Below are positions 1 through 8,901 of a stretch of 64,000 bases of DNA, piece after piece. The notes under the pieces are model-generated. The model made no database searches. It was not told where the DNA came from and was given only the letters and a program-made list of their open reading frames with translations. The stretch's first letter is position 1. Each line of letters begins with the position of its first letter. Position numbers and translations under genes: made by a program. The DNA is taken from NCBI RefSeq assembly GCF_031010195.1, contig NZ_JAUAMC010000009.1, forward strand, positions 103,988 to 167,987. The letters run 5' to 3'. The DNA comes from Halomonas sp. SpR8 (GTDB lineage Bacteria; Pseudomonadota; Gammaproteobacteria; Pseudomonadales; Halomonadaceae).

Positions 1-1050
1 GGCTGTGGCCTAAGCGAACAGCAACAACAACGTTTGTTTGAGCCTTTTCAGCAGGCGGATGCGTCGGTGGCACGTCGATTTGGTGGCACTGGGTTAGGGC
101 TAGCCATTTGCAAACGGCTAAGCGAAGCCATGCAAGGTCGTTTAGGAGTAAAAAGTGCACCAGGCCAAGGTAGTACCTTCTGGTGCGAGTTGCCCTTGTT
201 CGCCGCTGACCCGGTAGCAACATCACTGCCCCCAGCGCCTAAACGGGATTTTACCGGCACAACACTGCTGCTGGTAGAGGATAACGCTGTTAACCGCAAA
301 GTCGCGATGGGCTTATTGGCGCGTTTAGGGTGCGATATCGTCTGGGCCGAGAGTGGTCATGACGCTCTGGCCATGGCCCAGTCGCAGCAGGTGCATCTGA
401 TCTTTATGGATATCCAATTGCCCGATATGGACGGCCTAACGGTCACCAAGCGTTTACGCGAACAGGGTGGGGTGCTAGCCTGTGTGCCAATCGTTGCCAT
501 GACGGCAGGCGGCGCTGAAGGTGACCGGCAACGCTGTTTGGCGGCGGGTATGGATGATTACATTACCAAGCCTCTGTCGCTCTCTGCCTTAAGTAACGTA
601 TTGGCGTTGCAGCTTTCGTCCTCCGACACGACGCCTTTACAGACGTCATCGATATCTCCAGAACTAACCAACGAGCAATCGCTGCTTAATGGCGACACTC
701 TCAGCATGCTTAAAACGACGTTAGGGGATGCGAGCATAATCCAACTGATCATGCTTTATCACCAGCAAGTAAGCGATTACTCCGCGCAATTGGCTGCGTG
801 CTTGGCTTCCGCGCCGTTAACGCCCGAGCAGGAACATCAGGTCGTGCGGCTTGCCCATCAGTTGCGTGGCGAGTCATTGAGCATGGGAGCCGACCAGCTT
901 GCCGAGCGGGCAAAGCAACTTGAGCTATTAGCCACAACCCAGCGGGCCACCTCTCAGCAGCTTGATGAAGTATTCAGTGCGTTAAGGCTCGCAGCGGCGA
1001 ATACGCATGCCGCATTGGAAAGGTGGCGCCGTGACCACTTATCAGTCTGA
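1..1050 (+). CDS. Hybrid sensor histidine kinase, 3-prime part (HATPase end, REC, Hpt)
   Basis: The reading frame is open from base 1, so the gene starts upstream of the window; only its last 349 codons are seen. The visible protein begins in the ATPase domain of a histidine kinase, with the N/F box (LFEPFQQAD) followed by the G box GGTGLGLAI. A receiver domain runs from about residue 85 to 205 (VEDN acidic pair, phospho-acceptor Asp in FMDIQLPDMDG near residue 137, conserved Lys in ITKPLS). A C-terminal Hpt domain carries the phosphotransfer His in AHQLRGES near residue 286. The layout is that of a phosphorelay kinase of the BarA/ArcB type. The stop overlaps the start of the FIST gene, so the two are probably cotranslated. 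The input signal domain cannot be seen. Confidence 0.9.
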   Translation, partial: GCGLSEQQQQRLFEPFQQADASVARRFGGTGLGLAICKRLSEAMQGRLGVKSAPGQGSTFWCELPLFAADPVATSLPPAPKRDFTGTTLLLVEDNAVNRKVAMGLLARLGCDIVWAESGHDALAMAQSQQVHLIFMDIQLPDMDGLTVTKRLREQGGVLACVPIVAMTAGGAEGDRQRCLAAGMDDYITKPLSLSALSNVLALQLSSSDTTPLQTSSISPELTNEQSLLNGDTLSMLKTTLGDASIIQLIMLYHQQVSDYSAQLAACLASAPLTPEQEHQVVRLAHQLRGESLSMGADQLAERAKQLELLATTQRATSQQLDEVFSALRLAAANTHAALERWRRDHLSV

Positions 1051-2194
1051 ACAGGGTATTCTCACTGCGGCCAGTCAGCAGACTAACGCTAATCAGGCTG
1101 CGTTGGAACTGGCCGACGCTTTGCGCCACGAACACTTGGGCTTCGTGCTGTTCTTCTGCAGTGCGGAGTATGATTTGGCGGCTCTAGCAGATGCACTGGA
1201 AAGTAGCTTCCCCACCACGCCGCTCAGTGGCTGTACCACCGCTGGAGAAATAACGCCTGAAGGCTATGATCGTGGATCCATCGTGGCCATCGGCTTTGAT
1301 CGCCGTCTATTTGCTATCGAAACGGCCCTGATCGATGATCTTGAGCATTTTGAGCTGGCCAACGCTCAGCCGCTGGTGGATACGCTGTTGCAGCGATGCC
1401 GTCACCAAGCCATCGCGCCGATCAAAGAGCACAGCTTTGCACTGACTCTATTGGATGGCTTATCCAGCCGTGAAGAGCAGGTACTCGCTACTTTAGACGC
1501 CGCGCTGGGTCGCATTCCCAGCTTTGGCGGCTCAGCAGGTGACGACAACCACTTAAGCCATACCCATGTTTATGACGCTGGGCGTTTTCATACCCGTGCA
1601 GCGGTGGTGGTGATGATTAACACTCGCCTACCGTTTGAAGTGTTTTCTACCCATCATCTAAACCCGCTGACCCACAAACTGGTGGTGACTGAGGCAAATC
1701 GTGAGCAGCGGCGGGTGGTTGAACTCAATGGTTTGCCCGCTGCTCAGGTATACGCTGATTTGGTAGGCGTCGCGCCGGAACAGCTTGGCGCAGCGGTTTT
1801 TGCCCGCCAACCCTTAGCCGTGCGCATTGGCGAACAGCACTATGTGCGCTCTATTCAGCGTGTTAATAGCGACCAGAGTCTGAGTTTTTACTGTGCGGTG
1901 GAAAACGGCATTGTGCTGACGGCCATGCAGCCGGCACCGCTACTGAATAATCTCAAAACAATGCTGGATGGGGTGAACGCCCGATTGGGTGAGCCAAGAG
2001 TGATTATTGGCTGCGACTGCTTTTTACGCCGTTTGGAGCTTGAGGCGCTAGAACATGTGAATCAGGCATCGCAGCTACTGCGCCAAGCCCACGTAGTGGG
2101 GTTTAATACCTACGGCGAGCAACACCATGGTATGCATGTGAATCAAACGTTTACGGGGGTGGCGTTTGGATCTTTTCCAATTAACGACATTTAA
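1031..2194 (+). CDS. FIST-domain sensory protein
   Basis: This is a soluble protein of about 387 residues with the FIST N and FIST C arrangement: the N-terminal half has the SGCTTAGEI and FGGSAGDD glycine-rich motifs typical of the family, and the C-terminal part ends with the FNTYGEQHHGMHVNQTFTGVAF signature region. FIST proteins are thought to bind small ligands such as amino acids and feed signals to partner kinases. I place the start at GTG 1031, preceded by GGAAAGG about 7 bases upstream; ATG 1007 in the same frame is the alternative. The gene overlaps the upstream kinase by 20 bases and the downstream kinase by 29, which suggests a tightly coupled signalling unit. The ligand is unknown. 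Confidence 0.85.
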   Translation: MTTYQSEQGILTAASQQTNANQAALELADALRHEHLGFVLFFCSAEYDLAALADALESSFPTTPLSGCTTAGEITPEGYDRGSIVAIGFDRRLFAIETALIDDLEHFELANAQPLVDTLLQRCRHQAIAPIKEHSFALTLLDGLSSREEQVLATLDAALGRIPSFGGSAGDDNHLSHTHVYDAGRFHTRAAVVVMINTRLPFEVFSTHHLNPLTHKLVVTEANREQRRVVELNGLPAAQVYADLVGVAPEQLGAAVFARQPLAVRIGEQHYVRSIQRVNSDQSLSFYCAVENGIVLTAMQPAPLLNNLKTMLDGVNARLGEPRVIIGCDCFLRRLELEALEHVNQASQLLRQAHVVGFNTYGEQHHGMHVNQTFTGVAFGSFPINDI

Positions 2195-3581
2195 CGCCGA
2201 CGCGTCTGAAAAGTCGCACATAGCAGAGAGCACTGACGCTGTAGACATCGTGGCGCTGCGGGAAGAAAATCGCCGCTTGCGTAAGGTATGCCAGGCGCTG
2301 ATCGAACGGGTGGAAACGGGAGGCCGCTCCGATGGCGCGCCCTATGCCGCGTTTGAGCGCTCGGTGTTACTTGCCGAGCAGGTGCGTGAGCGCACCGACG
2401 AGCTGCACCGCACCTTAGATGAGCTAAGCCAAGTTAATACGCGTTTATTAGCTGCGAAAGCCGAAGCCGAAGCCGCCAATCTATCCAAAACGAAATTTCT
2501 GGCGGCGGTCAGCCACGACCTGCTGCAGCCATTAAACGCTGCTCGTTTGTTTGCCAGCGCCTTAGAGACACACTCCCTGCCGGACGTCTCGCAAGCCCTG
2601 GTGGGCCATATTGGACGCTCGCTAAAGGATGTTGAAGGGCTGATAGGCACGCTGGTGGATATTTCGCGCTTGGATGCAGGAGTACTCCACGCCGATAAGG
2701 CGCCTTTTGCGGTGAGCACGCTGCTTGATGCGCTAGCCGAAGAGTATCGCCAAGTGGCCGGGGTGCGGGGGCTAGCATTGCACTACGTGCCTTCCAGTGC
2801 GGTGGTCGAATCAGATCTGGCGCTGCTGGCGCGGGTAATTCGCAACTTCTTAAGCAACGCAGTACGTTACACCGAGCAGGGCCGGGTGCTGCTGGGCTGT
2901 CGGCGCAGGCGGGATGGCCTGGAGATTATGGTGGGCGATACCGGCCCCGGTATTCCCGAACAGCAGCGCGACGCCATCTTTCTCGAGTTCCGACGCGCTA
3001 ATCATTCTAGCAGTGCCCACAGCCGCGGCTTGGGGCTGGGACTGGCCATCGTTGATCGTATCAGCATCATGCTGGAGCAACCGATTACACTCGCTTCACG
3101 CTCCGGCGTGGGCGCGCTATTTTCGATTACCGTGCCCTATGCAACATCGGCTGCCCCCGCAGTAACGAACACACGTTACGCTCCGTCGTCTGACACTGGA
3201 GAGGATCCATTGAGCGGCTGTGTCATTTGGGTGATTGATGACGACCAGGCAATTATAGAAGGTATGCAGGCGCTGCTGGGTAGTTGGGGATGCCGGGTGC
3301 GGGCAGCGGCCACGGTAAGTGCTTTGGAGGCCACCAGCGACGGGGAGAGACCAGTGGTATTACTGGTGGATTACCACTTGGGCGAGCACCGCGAAACCGG
3401 TATTGAACTGGCCGCACGGCTGCAGCGACGTTATCCAGGCCTGGCAGCGGTGGTGATTACCGCCAATCACGAGGCGGAGATTAAGCGCGCCACCCGTGAA
3501 GCCGGCATGCACTGCTTGCTCAAGCCCCTGAAGCCCCTACGGCTGCGAATGTTGCTTGGTACACTGCTTAATAAAACCTAA
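2166..3581 (+). CDS. NahK/ErcS-like hybrid histidine kinase/response regulator
   Basis: This 471-residue cytoplasmic kinase has no membrane segment. Residues 30-105 form a charged coiled coil, followed by the H box KFLAAVSHDLLQPLN (His117), an N box (RNFLSNAVRY), a G box (GDTGPGIPEQQ, then GLGLGLAIV) and a C-terminal receiver domain starting near residue 353 (IDDD, phospho-acceptor Asp in LLVDYHLGE). The SHDLLQPL form of the H box is typical of the NahK/ErcS group, which in pseudomonads sits beside FIST genes and LuxR regulators of ethanol oxidation. The start appears to be TTG 2166 inside the FIST gene, so translational coupling is likely. The facing LuxR response regulator and the nearby aldehyde dehydrogenase match that context; the partner assignment is inferred. 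Confidence 0.85.
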   Translation: MDLFQLTTFNADASEKSHIAESTDAVDIVALREENRRLRKVCQALIERVETGGRSDGAPYAAFERSVLLAEQVRERTDELHRTLDELSQVNTRLLAAKAEAEAANLSKTKFLAAVSHDLLQPLNAARLFASALETHSLPDVSQALVGHIGRSLKDVEGLIGTLVDISRLDAGVLHADKAPFAVSTLLDALAEEYRQVAGVRGLALHYVPSSAVVESDLALLARVIRNFLSNAVRYTEQGRVLLGCRRRRDGLEIMVGDTGPGIPEQQRDAIFLEFRRANHSSSAHSRGLGLGLAIVDRISIMLEQPITLASRSGVGALFSITVPYATSAAPAVTNTRYAPSSDTGEDPLSGCVIWVIDDDQAIIEGMQALLGSWGCRVRAAATVSALEATSDGERPVVLLVDYHLGEHRETGIELAARLQRRYPGLAAVVITANHEAEIKRATREAGMHCLLKPLKPLRLRMLLGTLLNKT

Positions 3582-3590
3582 CGGGGCAGC

Positions 3591-4268
3591 CTAATGAGTA
3601 CGATTGGCCCGATAAAAGCTTAGATCCTCCTCGCCGGCGATAACAATCGCGTGAACCCGGCTAGTGGCATTCAGCTTACGTAAAATCGCCGATACATGGG
3701 TCTTAACAGTGGTTTCGGCAATCAACAGCTCCCGGGCAATATGCTTGTTCGACATGCCGGTTGTCATACACGCCAATACCTCTAACTGCTTATCGGTTAA
3801 GCGCGCCAAGCGCTCGCTGGACGAAGAACCATAGGGGGTGGGTTGCGCCAAAGCAGTGCGCGGCGCTGGGCGGCGCATAACATCGGGCGGCAAGTAGAGC
3901 TGACCCTCAAGGATCTGCGTTAATGCGGCCAGCAGCGCTTCACGTGGTGTGGATTTGGGGATATAGCCCACCGCGCCTAAGGTAATCGCATCAAGCACCA
4001 ACTGGCGCTCTTGGTGCGCGGAGACAATGGCCACCGGCAGCCAGGGAAATTCCTCACGTAGCTGCGTTAATCCCTCTAGCCCCTCGGCATCCGGCAGGCT
4101 TAAATCCAGGAGCAGCAGATCTAACTCTGTGTGCGTTTCAATGAACGTTTTGGCATCAGCGAGGCTCTCCGCTTCCAATAGCTGGCTACCTGCCAAGCCC
4201 CCGCTAATTACGGTTTGCAGCGCGTCGCGGAACAGCGGGTGGTCATCTGCCACCAACAGAGAATACAT
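3591..4268 (-). CDS. LuxR/NarL-family response regulator (AgmR/ErdR-like)
   Basis: This 225-residue protein has an N-terminal receiver domain (LVADDHPLF acidic pocket, phospho-acceptor Asp in LLLLDLSLPDAEG, Lys in YIPKSTP) and a C-terminal LuxR helix-turn-helix (LTDKQLEVLACMTTGMSN, then ETTVKTHVSAILRKL). It should bind DNA when phosphorylated. The start chosen is ATG 4268, preceded by TAGGAG with good spacing; an in-frame TTG lies 15 bases further out. The gene ends 9 bases from the hybrid kinase on the other strand and is transcribed away from the aldehyde dehydrogenase gene at 4398, so a shared intergenic control region is likely. By analogy with the pseudomonad loci it may control ethanol or aldehyde oxidation genes, which is inference. 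Confidence 0.88.
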   Translation of the reverse strand: MYSLLVADDHPLFRDALQTVISGGLAGSQLLEAESLADAKTFIETHTELDLLLLDLSLPDAEGLEGLTQLREEFPWLPVAIVSAHQERQLVLDAITLGAVGYIPKSTPREALLAALTQILEGQLYLPPDVMRRPAPRTALAQPTPYGSSSSERLARLTDKQLEVLACMTTGMSNKHIARELLIAETTVKTHVSAILRKLNATSRVHAIVIAGEEDLSFYRANRTH

Positions 4269-4397
4269 GGCGTCTCCTACCAAGGGATGAGGGCTAATCC
4301 TGCCATCGGGCTATATCGCCATTTGCTTTAGTGAACAACACTGTCAAAGCACATTAAAAAAGCACCTTTAATAATCATAATACTCAGGAGCCTTACA

Positions 4398-5918
4398 ATG
4401 ATCTACGCCAACCCTGGTGATACCGGTTCGCTGGTGTCATTTGAAAAACGCTATGGCAACTATATCGGCGGCGAGTTTGTCGCCCCGGTGAAAGGTCAGT
4501 ACTTCGACAATATTAGCCCGGTGAATGGGCGCGTTTTCTGCGAAATTCCCCGTTCGACGGCTGAAGATATCGATAAAGCGCTGGATGCTGCCCACAAGGC
4601 GGCGCCTGCCTGGGGTAAAACCTCGGTTCAAGAGCGCAGCAATATTCTTTTGAAAATCGCTGACCGCATTGAACAAAATCTGGAAATGCTCGCGGTAGCT
4701 GAAACCTGGGATAACGGTAAAGCCGTCCGCGAAACCATCAATGCCGACCTCCCCTTAGCTGTCGATCACTTCCGTTACTTTGCAGGCTGCTTGCGCTCTC
4801 AGGAAGGCACCGCAGCGGATATCGACGCCAATACGGTTTCCTACCACTTCCACGAGCCGCTAGGTGTCGTTGGGCAGATTATCCCCTGGAACTTCCCGAT
4901 TCTAATGGCTGTTTGGAAGCTGGCGCCTGCACTGGCCGCGGGTAACTGTGTGGTCTTGAAGCCTGCCGAGCAAACCCCAGCGTCGATTTTGAAGGTGGTT
5001 GAGCTGATTGGCGATCTGTTGCCAGCAGGCGTGCTGAATATCGTTAACGGCTTTGGCGCAGAGGCCGGCCAAGCGCTGGCAAGCAGCAAGCGCATCGCTA
5101 AAATCGCCTTTACCGGCTCTACCCCCGTAGGCTCGCACATTCTTAAGTGCGCTGCAGAAAATATCATCCCTTCCACTGTAGAGCTTGGCGGCAAATCTCC
5201 CAATATCTACTTCGCCGATATCATGAACGCCGAACCGACGTTTATTGATAAAGCGGTAGAGGGCTTGGTATTAGCGTTCTTTAACCAGGGCGAAGTGTGT
5301 ACCTGCCCGTCTCGCGCGCTGATTCAAGAGAGTATGTACGACGAGTTTATGACCAAGGTTATTGAGCGCACCCAAACCATCAAGCGTGGCAATCCGCTGG
5401 ATACCGATGTGCAGGTGGGTGCTCAGGCATCCCAAGAGCAGTTCGACAAGATCATGTCGTATATGGATATCGCCCGCGACGAAGGCGCCGAATTCCTCAC
5501 CGGCGGGAATAAAGAGACCATGGACGACAGCCTCAACAGCGGTTATTACATTCAGCCGACGCTGCTCAAGGGTACCAACCAGATGCGCGTTTTCCAGGAA
5601 GAGATCTTTGGCCCCGTCGTGGCGGTGACCACTTTCAAGGATGAGGAAGAAGCGCTGGCGATTGCCAACGACACCGAGTTCGGCCTGGGCGCCGGCGTGT
5701 GGAGCCGTGATATCAACGTTGCTTTCCGCATGGGCCGTGGCATTCAGGCTGGTCGCGTATGGACTAACTGTTACCACCAATATCCCGCCCACGCGGCTTT
5801 CGGTGGCTACAAGAAATCCGGCGTTGGCCGCGAAACTCATAAAGTCGCGCTTGAACACTACCAGCAAACCAAAAACCTGCTGGTCAGCTATGACATTAAC
5901 CCGCTTGGTTTCTTTTAA
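4398..5918 (+). CDS. exaC: NAD-dependent aldehyde dehydrogenase (ExaC/AcoD type)
   Basis: The 506-residue protein is a full-length aldehyde dehydrogenase that oxidises aldehydes such as acetaldehyde to acids with NAD. It shows the nucleotide-binding IPWNFP segment (about residue 162), the GSTPVG turn, the catalytic Glu in VELGGKSPN (Glu262) and the catalytic Cys in [11 protein letters not shown] (Cys301, with a second Cys two residues on). The C-terminus [14 protein letters not shown] is characteristic of the ExaC/AcoD group. The start ATG is preceded by CAGGAG. It lies divergent from a LuxR-type response regulator and is followed by a strong terminator, so it is probably a single-gene unit. 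Betaine aldehyde is a less likely substrate, although betT is the next gene. Confidence 0.9.
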   Translation: MIYANPGDTGSLVSFEKRYGNYIGGEFVAPVKGQYFDNISPVNGRVFCEIPRSTAEDIDKALDAAHKAAPAWGKTSVQERSNILLKIADRIEQNLEMLAVAETWDNGKAVRETINADLPLAVDHFRYFAGCLRSQEGTAADIDANTVSYHFHEPLGVVGQIIPWNFPILMAVWKLAPALAAGNCVVLKPAEQTPASILKVVELIGDLLPAGVLNIVNGFGAEAGQALASSKRIAKIAFTGSTPVGSHILKCAAENIIPSTVELGGKSPNIYFADIMNAEPTFIDKAVEGLVLAFFNQGEVCTCPSRALIQESMYDEFMTKVIERTQTIKRGNPLDTDVQVGAQASQEQFDKIMSYMDIARDEGAEFLTGGNKETMDDSLNSGYYIQPTLLKGTNQMRVFQEEIFGPVVAVTTFKDEEEALAIANDTEFGLGAGVWSRDINVAFRMGRGIQAGRVWTNCYHQYPAHAAFGGYKKSGVGRETHKVALEHYQQTKNLLVSYDINPLGFF

Positions 5919-5947
5919 CGCCTAAGCGAATTAATAGCGGCATAAAG

Positions 5948-5979
5948 AATCCCGGCCAAATGGCCGGGATTGTTGTTTT
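5948..5979 (+). terminator. Rho-independent terminator of the aldehyde dehydrogenase gene
   Basis: A perfect 10-bp stem (AATCCCGGCC and its complement) with a 4-base AAAT loop is followed by a T-rich tail (GTTGTTTT). It lies 29 bases after the stop codon. Confidence 0.9.
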
Positions 5980-6012
5980 AGGCTAAGCGACTTCGCTTAA
6001 ACGTTAACGCCG

Positions 6013-8061
6013 TTACATCTGCGAGTCTTCCGGCGGTTCGCCGATGGTGCCGGGCATTGCCTGCACATGGCCCATCTGCTCACCGGCCAGGGTGAGGAAG
6101 TGTAAGTGGCGTTCATACTCGGCCACTAAATCACCAATTACCTGCCCACGGGTATAGCCGTTAAGGTCTTTATCCTGACCACCTTCTGCCAGATAGACGT
6201 CGAGACGTACATAAAAGTCATCATCCGCCGGAATAAAGCTAGGCGTGCGCATGCGGTGGGGGCAGACCTGGTAGACAAAGCTGGTCGCTTCGCCGAAGTC
6301 GACCTGGAGCATTAGGTTAGGCAGTGACTCGCCCTCTACGTGCTCTTCGGTGACGTTGGCAGTTTGGCCACGGCTCTCAAGCTCCTGGGCAAACTGGGTC
6401 ATGGCCGGGCGAATAGAGTGTTCAAGGGTTGCCGCCGCACCGGCTCGCGTGGAGGTATCCAGGGCGCGATCCAGACGCTCTTTCCAATCGCCGCCTGGGG
6501 CGCCACCGGCAATCATGCGGCGGGCATCGGCTTTTTTGCCTTCCAGTTTCAGCGCTTTATACATACCCACCATCACCGCGAAAATCACTACTGAGAAGGG
6601 CAGTGCCGTGATAACAACGGCACTCTGAAGCGCGTTCAAGCCACCAGCCATGAGCAGAGCAATGGTGATCAAACCGATAATTGCCGACCAAAAAATACGC
6701 AGCTTCACAGGTGCGTCGTGGTTTACGTCGCTCAGAATAGAGGTGAAGTTAGCCAGTACCAGTGCCCCGGAATCTGCTGAGGTGATGAAAAACACAATCC
6801 CTAGCACGGTGACAACCGCCGCGGTAAGGCCAACGTACGGGTAGTACTCAAGCAGCGTGTAGAGCGTGGTTTGCGGCGTGTTGAGCGCCTGCTCACCCAG
6901 CTCGGCAACGCCTTGATTGGCGACTAGCTCAATGCCGCTATTACCAAACACTGACATCCACACCATCATAAAGGCGAGTGGAATAAACAGGGCGCCCGCA
7001 ACAAATTCACGGATGGTACGACCACGGGAGATTCGTGCCAGGAACAGTCCTACAAAGGGTGTCCAGGCAATCCACCAGCCCCAGAAGAAGATCGTCCACC
7101 ACATTTTCCACTCTTGGGCGCCTTCATCGGCAAAGGCGTAGGTGTCGAAACTGGCACCCACAAACCCAGACAGATAATCACCGGCGTTATTGACCACTTT
7201 ATCCAGCAATACCAGGGTGTCGCCGGAAAAGAGCACGAACAGCATTAGCGCTAACGCCAGCAGCATGTTGAACTCTGAGAGTCGGCGAATGCCTTTCTCA
7301 ACCCCGGTTACTACGGAAATCGTCGCTAATACCACGACCAAGACAATTAAAAGAACCTGAACGGTGAGCGTTTCCGGCACACCAAACATGTAGGTGAGGC
7401 CGTAGTTGAGCTGCATTACGCCAATGCCGAGGCTGGTGGCGATGCCGAACACGGTAGAAATCACTGCCGTAATATCGACCGCATTACCAATCGGGCCGTG
7501 GATACGTTTACCGAGTATCGGATAAAGCGCGCTGCGAATAGCCAACGGCAAGCGATGACGGTAGCTGAAGTAGGCCAGCGCCATACCCATCAAAACGTAC
7601 AGCCCCCAGCCGGAGAGGCCCCAGTGCAGATAGGTTTGAACGACGGCGTTACGCATCGCTGCCTGGCTTTCCGGGGTTAAATCCGGCGGTGCCAAATAGT
7701 GGGCAACCGGCTCGGCAACACTGAAGAACAGCAGGTCGATACCGATACCTGCGGCAAACAGCATGGCCGACCAGGAGAGCAGCGAAAACTCGGGGCGCGA
7801 GTGATCGGGACCCAGACGAATACTGCCAAAGCGCGACATGCCAATGGCAATGACGAAGACTAGGTACGCCACAATAGCGAGCATGTAGTACCAGCCAAAG
7901 GTTTTGCTCACCCAGGCAAGGCCAGCATCAAAAAAAGTGCCAGCTTGTTCGGTGAACATCATGGTGAGCACCAAGAAAATAAGAATACCGGCTACGCTGC
8001 CGTGGAAAACCACGGGGTTGAGGCGGTCACGGGAGGGAAGGATGGGGTTGTCTTTCGCCAT
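6013..8061 (-). CDS. betT: BCCT-family choline transporter, BetT-like
   Basis: This 682-residue inner-membrane protein has the twelve-helix BCCT fold followed by a cytoplasmic C-terminal domain of about 150 residues, the length typical of osmotically regulated BetT. Diagnostic segments are GMSRFGSIRLGPD near the start, FAAGIGIDLLFFSVAEP (GIGID is the proton-coupled choline type rather than the sodium-coupled GMGIG type) and the aromatic FFWGWWIAWTPFVGLFLARISRGRTIREF. It should import choline for conversion to glycine betaine. The start ATG has CAGGAG 10 bases upstream. A BetI-like palindrome lies about 50 bases before the start, suggesting choline-responsive repression. The betIBA genes are not in the window. 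The substrate could also be another quaternary amine. Confidence 0.9.
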   Translation of the reverse strand: MAKDNPILPSRDRLNPVVFHGSVAGILIFLVLTMMFTEQAGTFFDAGLAWVSKTFGWYYMLAIVAYLVFVIAIGMSRFGSIRLGPDHSRPEFSLLSWSAMLFAAGIGIDLLFFSVAEPVAHYLAPPDLTPESQAAMRNAVVQTYLHWGLSGWGLYVLMGMALAYFSYRHRLPLAIRSALYPILGKRIHGPIGNAVDITAVISTVFGIATSLGIGVMQLNYGLTYMFGVPETLTVQVLLIVLVVVLATISVVTGVEKGIRRLSEFNMLLALALMLFVLFSGDTLVLLDKVVNNAGDYLSGFVGASFDTYAFADEGAQEWKMWWTIFFWGWWIAWTPFVGLFLARISRGRTIREFVAGALFIPLAFMMVWMSVFGNSGIELVANQGVAELGEQALNTPQTTLYTLLEYYPYVGLTAAVVTVLGIVFFITSADSGALVLANFTSILSDVNHDAPVKLRIFWSAIIGLITIALLMAGGLNALQSAVVITALPFSVVIFAVMVGMYKALKLEGKKADARRMIAGGAPGGDWKERLDRALDTSTRAGAAATLEHSIRPAMTQFAQELESRGQTANVTEEHVEGESLPNLMLQVDFGEATSFVYQVCPHRMRTPSFIPADDDFYVRLDVYLAEGGQDKDLNGYTRGQVIGDLVAEYERHLHFLTLAGEQMGHVQAMPGTIGEPPEDSQM

Positions 8062-8099
8062 TTAGGCGGACTCCTGTTGTTGAAAGGTGAAGACAAGAT

Positions 8100-8126
8100 T
8101 TTATTTTGAATGAACGTTCAAATAAA
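8100..8126 (-). promoter_or_regulatory. BetI-like operator upstream of betT
   Basis: The perfect 10-bp palindrome TGAACGTTCA (8111-8120) is flanked by TTTATTT and AAATAAA arms. It lies about 50 bases upstream of the betT start. Core GAACGTTC palindromes are the known type of site for the choline-sensing TetR repressor BetI, so this is probably its operator. That link is inferred from similarity. Confidence 0.55.
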
Positions 8127-8218
8127 ATACGCGATTAAACCTTTCCCTTCAAGTTAACCCCTCTCGTTTGGGTTGAATAAGCGTGTAGCGACCGGCGTGT
8201 TACCAAGGATGTAGACAC

Positions 8219-8244
8219 AAAAACGCCCGGAAAACCGGGCGTTA
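8219..8244 (-). terminator. Rho-independent terminator of the small periplasmic protein gene
   Basis: On the minus strand a 9-bp stem AACGCCCGG with a TTTT loop is followed by a T-rich run (TTTTTGTG). It lies 28 bases after the stop at 8272, so it ends that transcript before betT. Confidence 0.85.
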
Positions 8245-8271
8245 GGGAAAGCGTTGAGGATTGTCCAGCGT

Positions 8272-8691
8272 TTATTCGCTATCGGTGTCGTCTTCATGAT
8301 CACCGTGATGGCCGCGCTTGCCATGCTTTTCACGGTACTCTTCATGAGCGTCGTGCATCGCGGAACGCAGGGCTTCCTGCTCTTCTTCAGAGAGAATCTC
8401 ATCGACCCGCTCTTTATGCTTTTCACGTAGGGCGTTCATGGCTTCGCGATGCTCGGCATGTGCTTCGTTGAGCTCAGCCTGCTTCTCTTCAGAGATCTCG
8501 GCGCGCTGATACACTTCTTGGCGACGCTCCTCCATGCGCTCTTCCATACGCTCACGATCGGCACCGCGCCCTTCGTGATCACCATGGTTATCTGCGTGAG
8601 CGGTAAGCGCCAGCGGAGCAATAGCGATAGCCAATAGGGCGGGGGCAAATAGTTGGCGAATTGACATTTTCTTAGCACTTGAAATTTTCAT
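8272..8691 (-). CDS. Small Glu/His-rich periplasmic protein, Spy/CpxP-like in outline
   Basis: The 139-residue protein has a Sec signal peptide (hydrophobic run FAPALLAIAIAPLALTAHA, cut near residue 33). The mature part is almost entirely charged and helical: repeated ERMEER segments, HAEHREAMNALREKH and a His/Asp/Glu-rich tail (GKRGHHGDHEDD). The length, the signal peptide and the long amphipathic helices with a SEEEQEALR segment recall Spy/CpxP periplasmic chaperones or metal-binding proteins such as ZraP, but the LTxxQ motif of that family is not clear. The His-rich tail could bind Zn, Cu or Ni. The start has AGGAAAG upstream. It has its own terminator and seems monocistronic. The exact function is not recognised. 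Confidence 0.65.
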   Translation of the reverse strand: MKISSAKKMSIRQLFAPALLAIAIAPLALTAHADNHGDHEGRGADRERMEERMEERRQEVYQRAEISEEKQAELNEAHAEHREAMNALREKHKERVDEILSEEEQEALRSAMHDAHEEYREKHGKRGHHGDHEDDTDSE

Positions 8692-8795
8692 AGCTTCTTT
8701 CCTGGTGAATTGACGATGCCAGTATCGCTAGGCGCAGTGCAAACCGTTTGCAGATAGTGTGCAACAATCATGATCTTATTGGCTTGTTGCAGGTC

Positions 8796-8867
8796 GTAGT
8801 TATTAGCCGTCGTTATTAGCTGTAGTTATTAACTGTAGTTATTAACCGTAGCTATTAGCTGTAGTTA
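8796..8867. repeat. 13-bp tandem repeat, five copies plus a part
   Basis: Five consecutive copies of a 13-bp unit of the form GTAGTTATTARCY (8796, 8809, 8822, 8835, 8848) are followed by a 7-base partial copy. Copies differ at one to three positions. The unit is not a multiple of three and no reading frame crosses it usefully. It lies between divergently transcribed genes, 35 bases upstream of the lipoprotein esterase, so copy number could alter promoter spacing. Confidence 0.85.
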
Positions 8868-8901
8868 GGTGAGGGGTCACCTAGTCATCAAGGAGTAGAT
8901 A

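Noticed and set aside
8796..8867. The 13-bp tandem repeat as a possible CRISPR array
   Set aside because: The units are directly adjacent with no spacers and are far too short.
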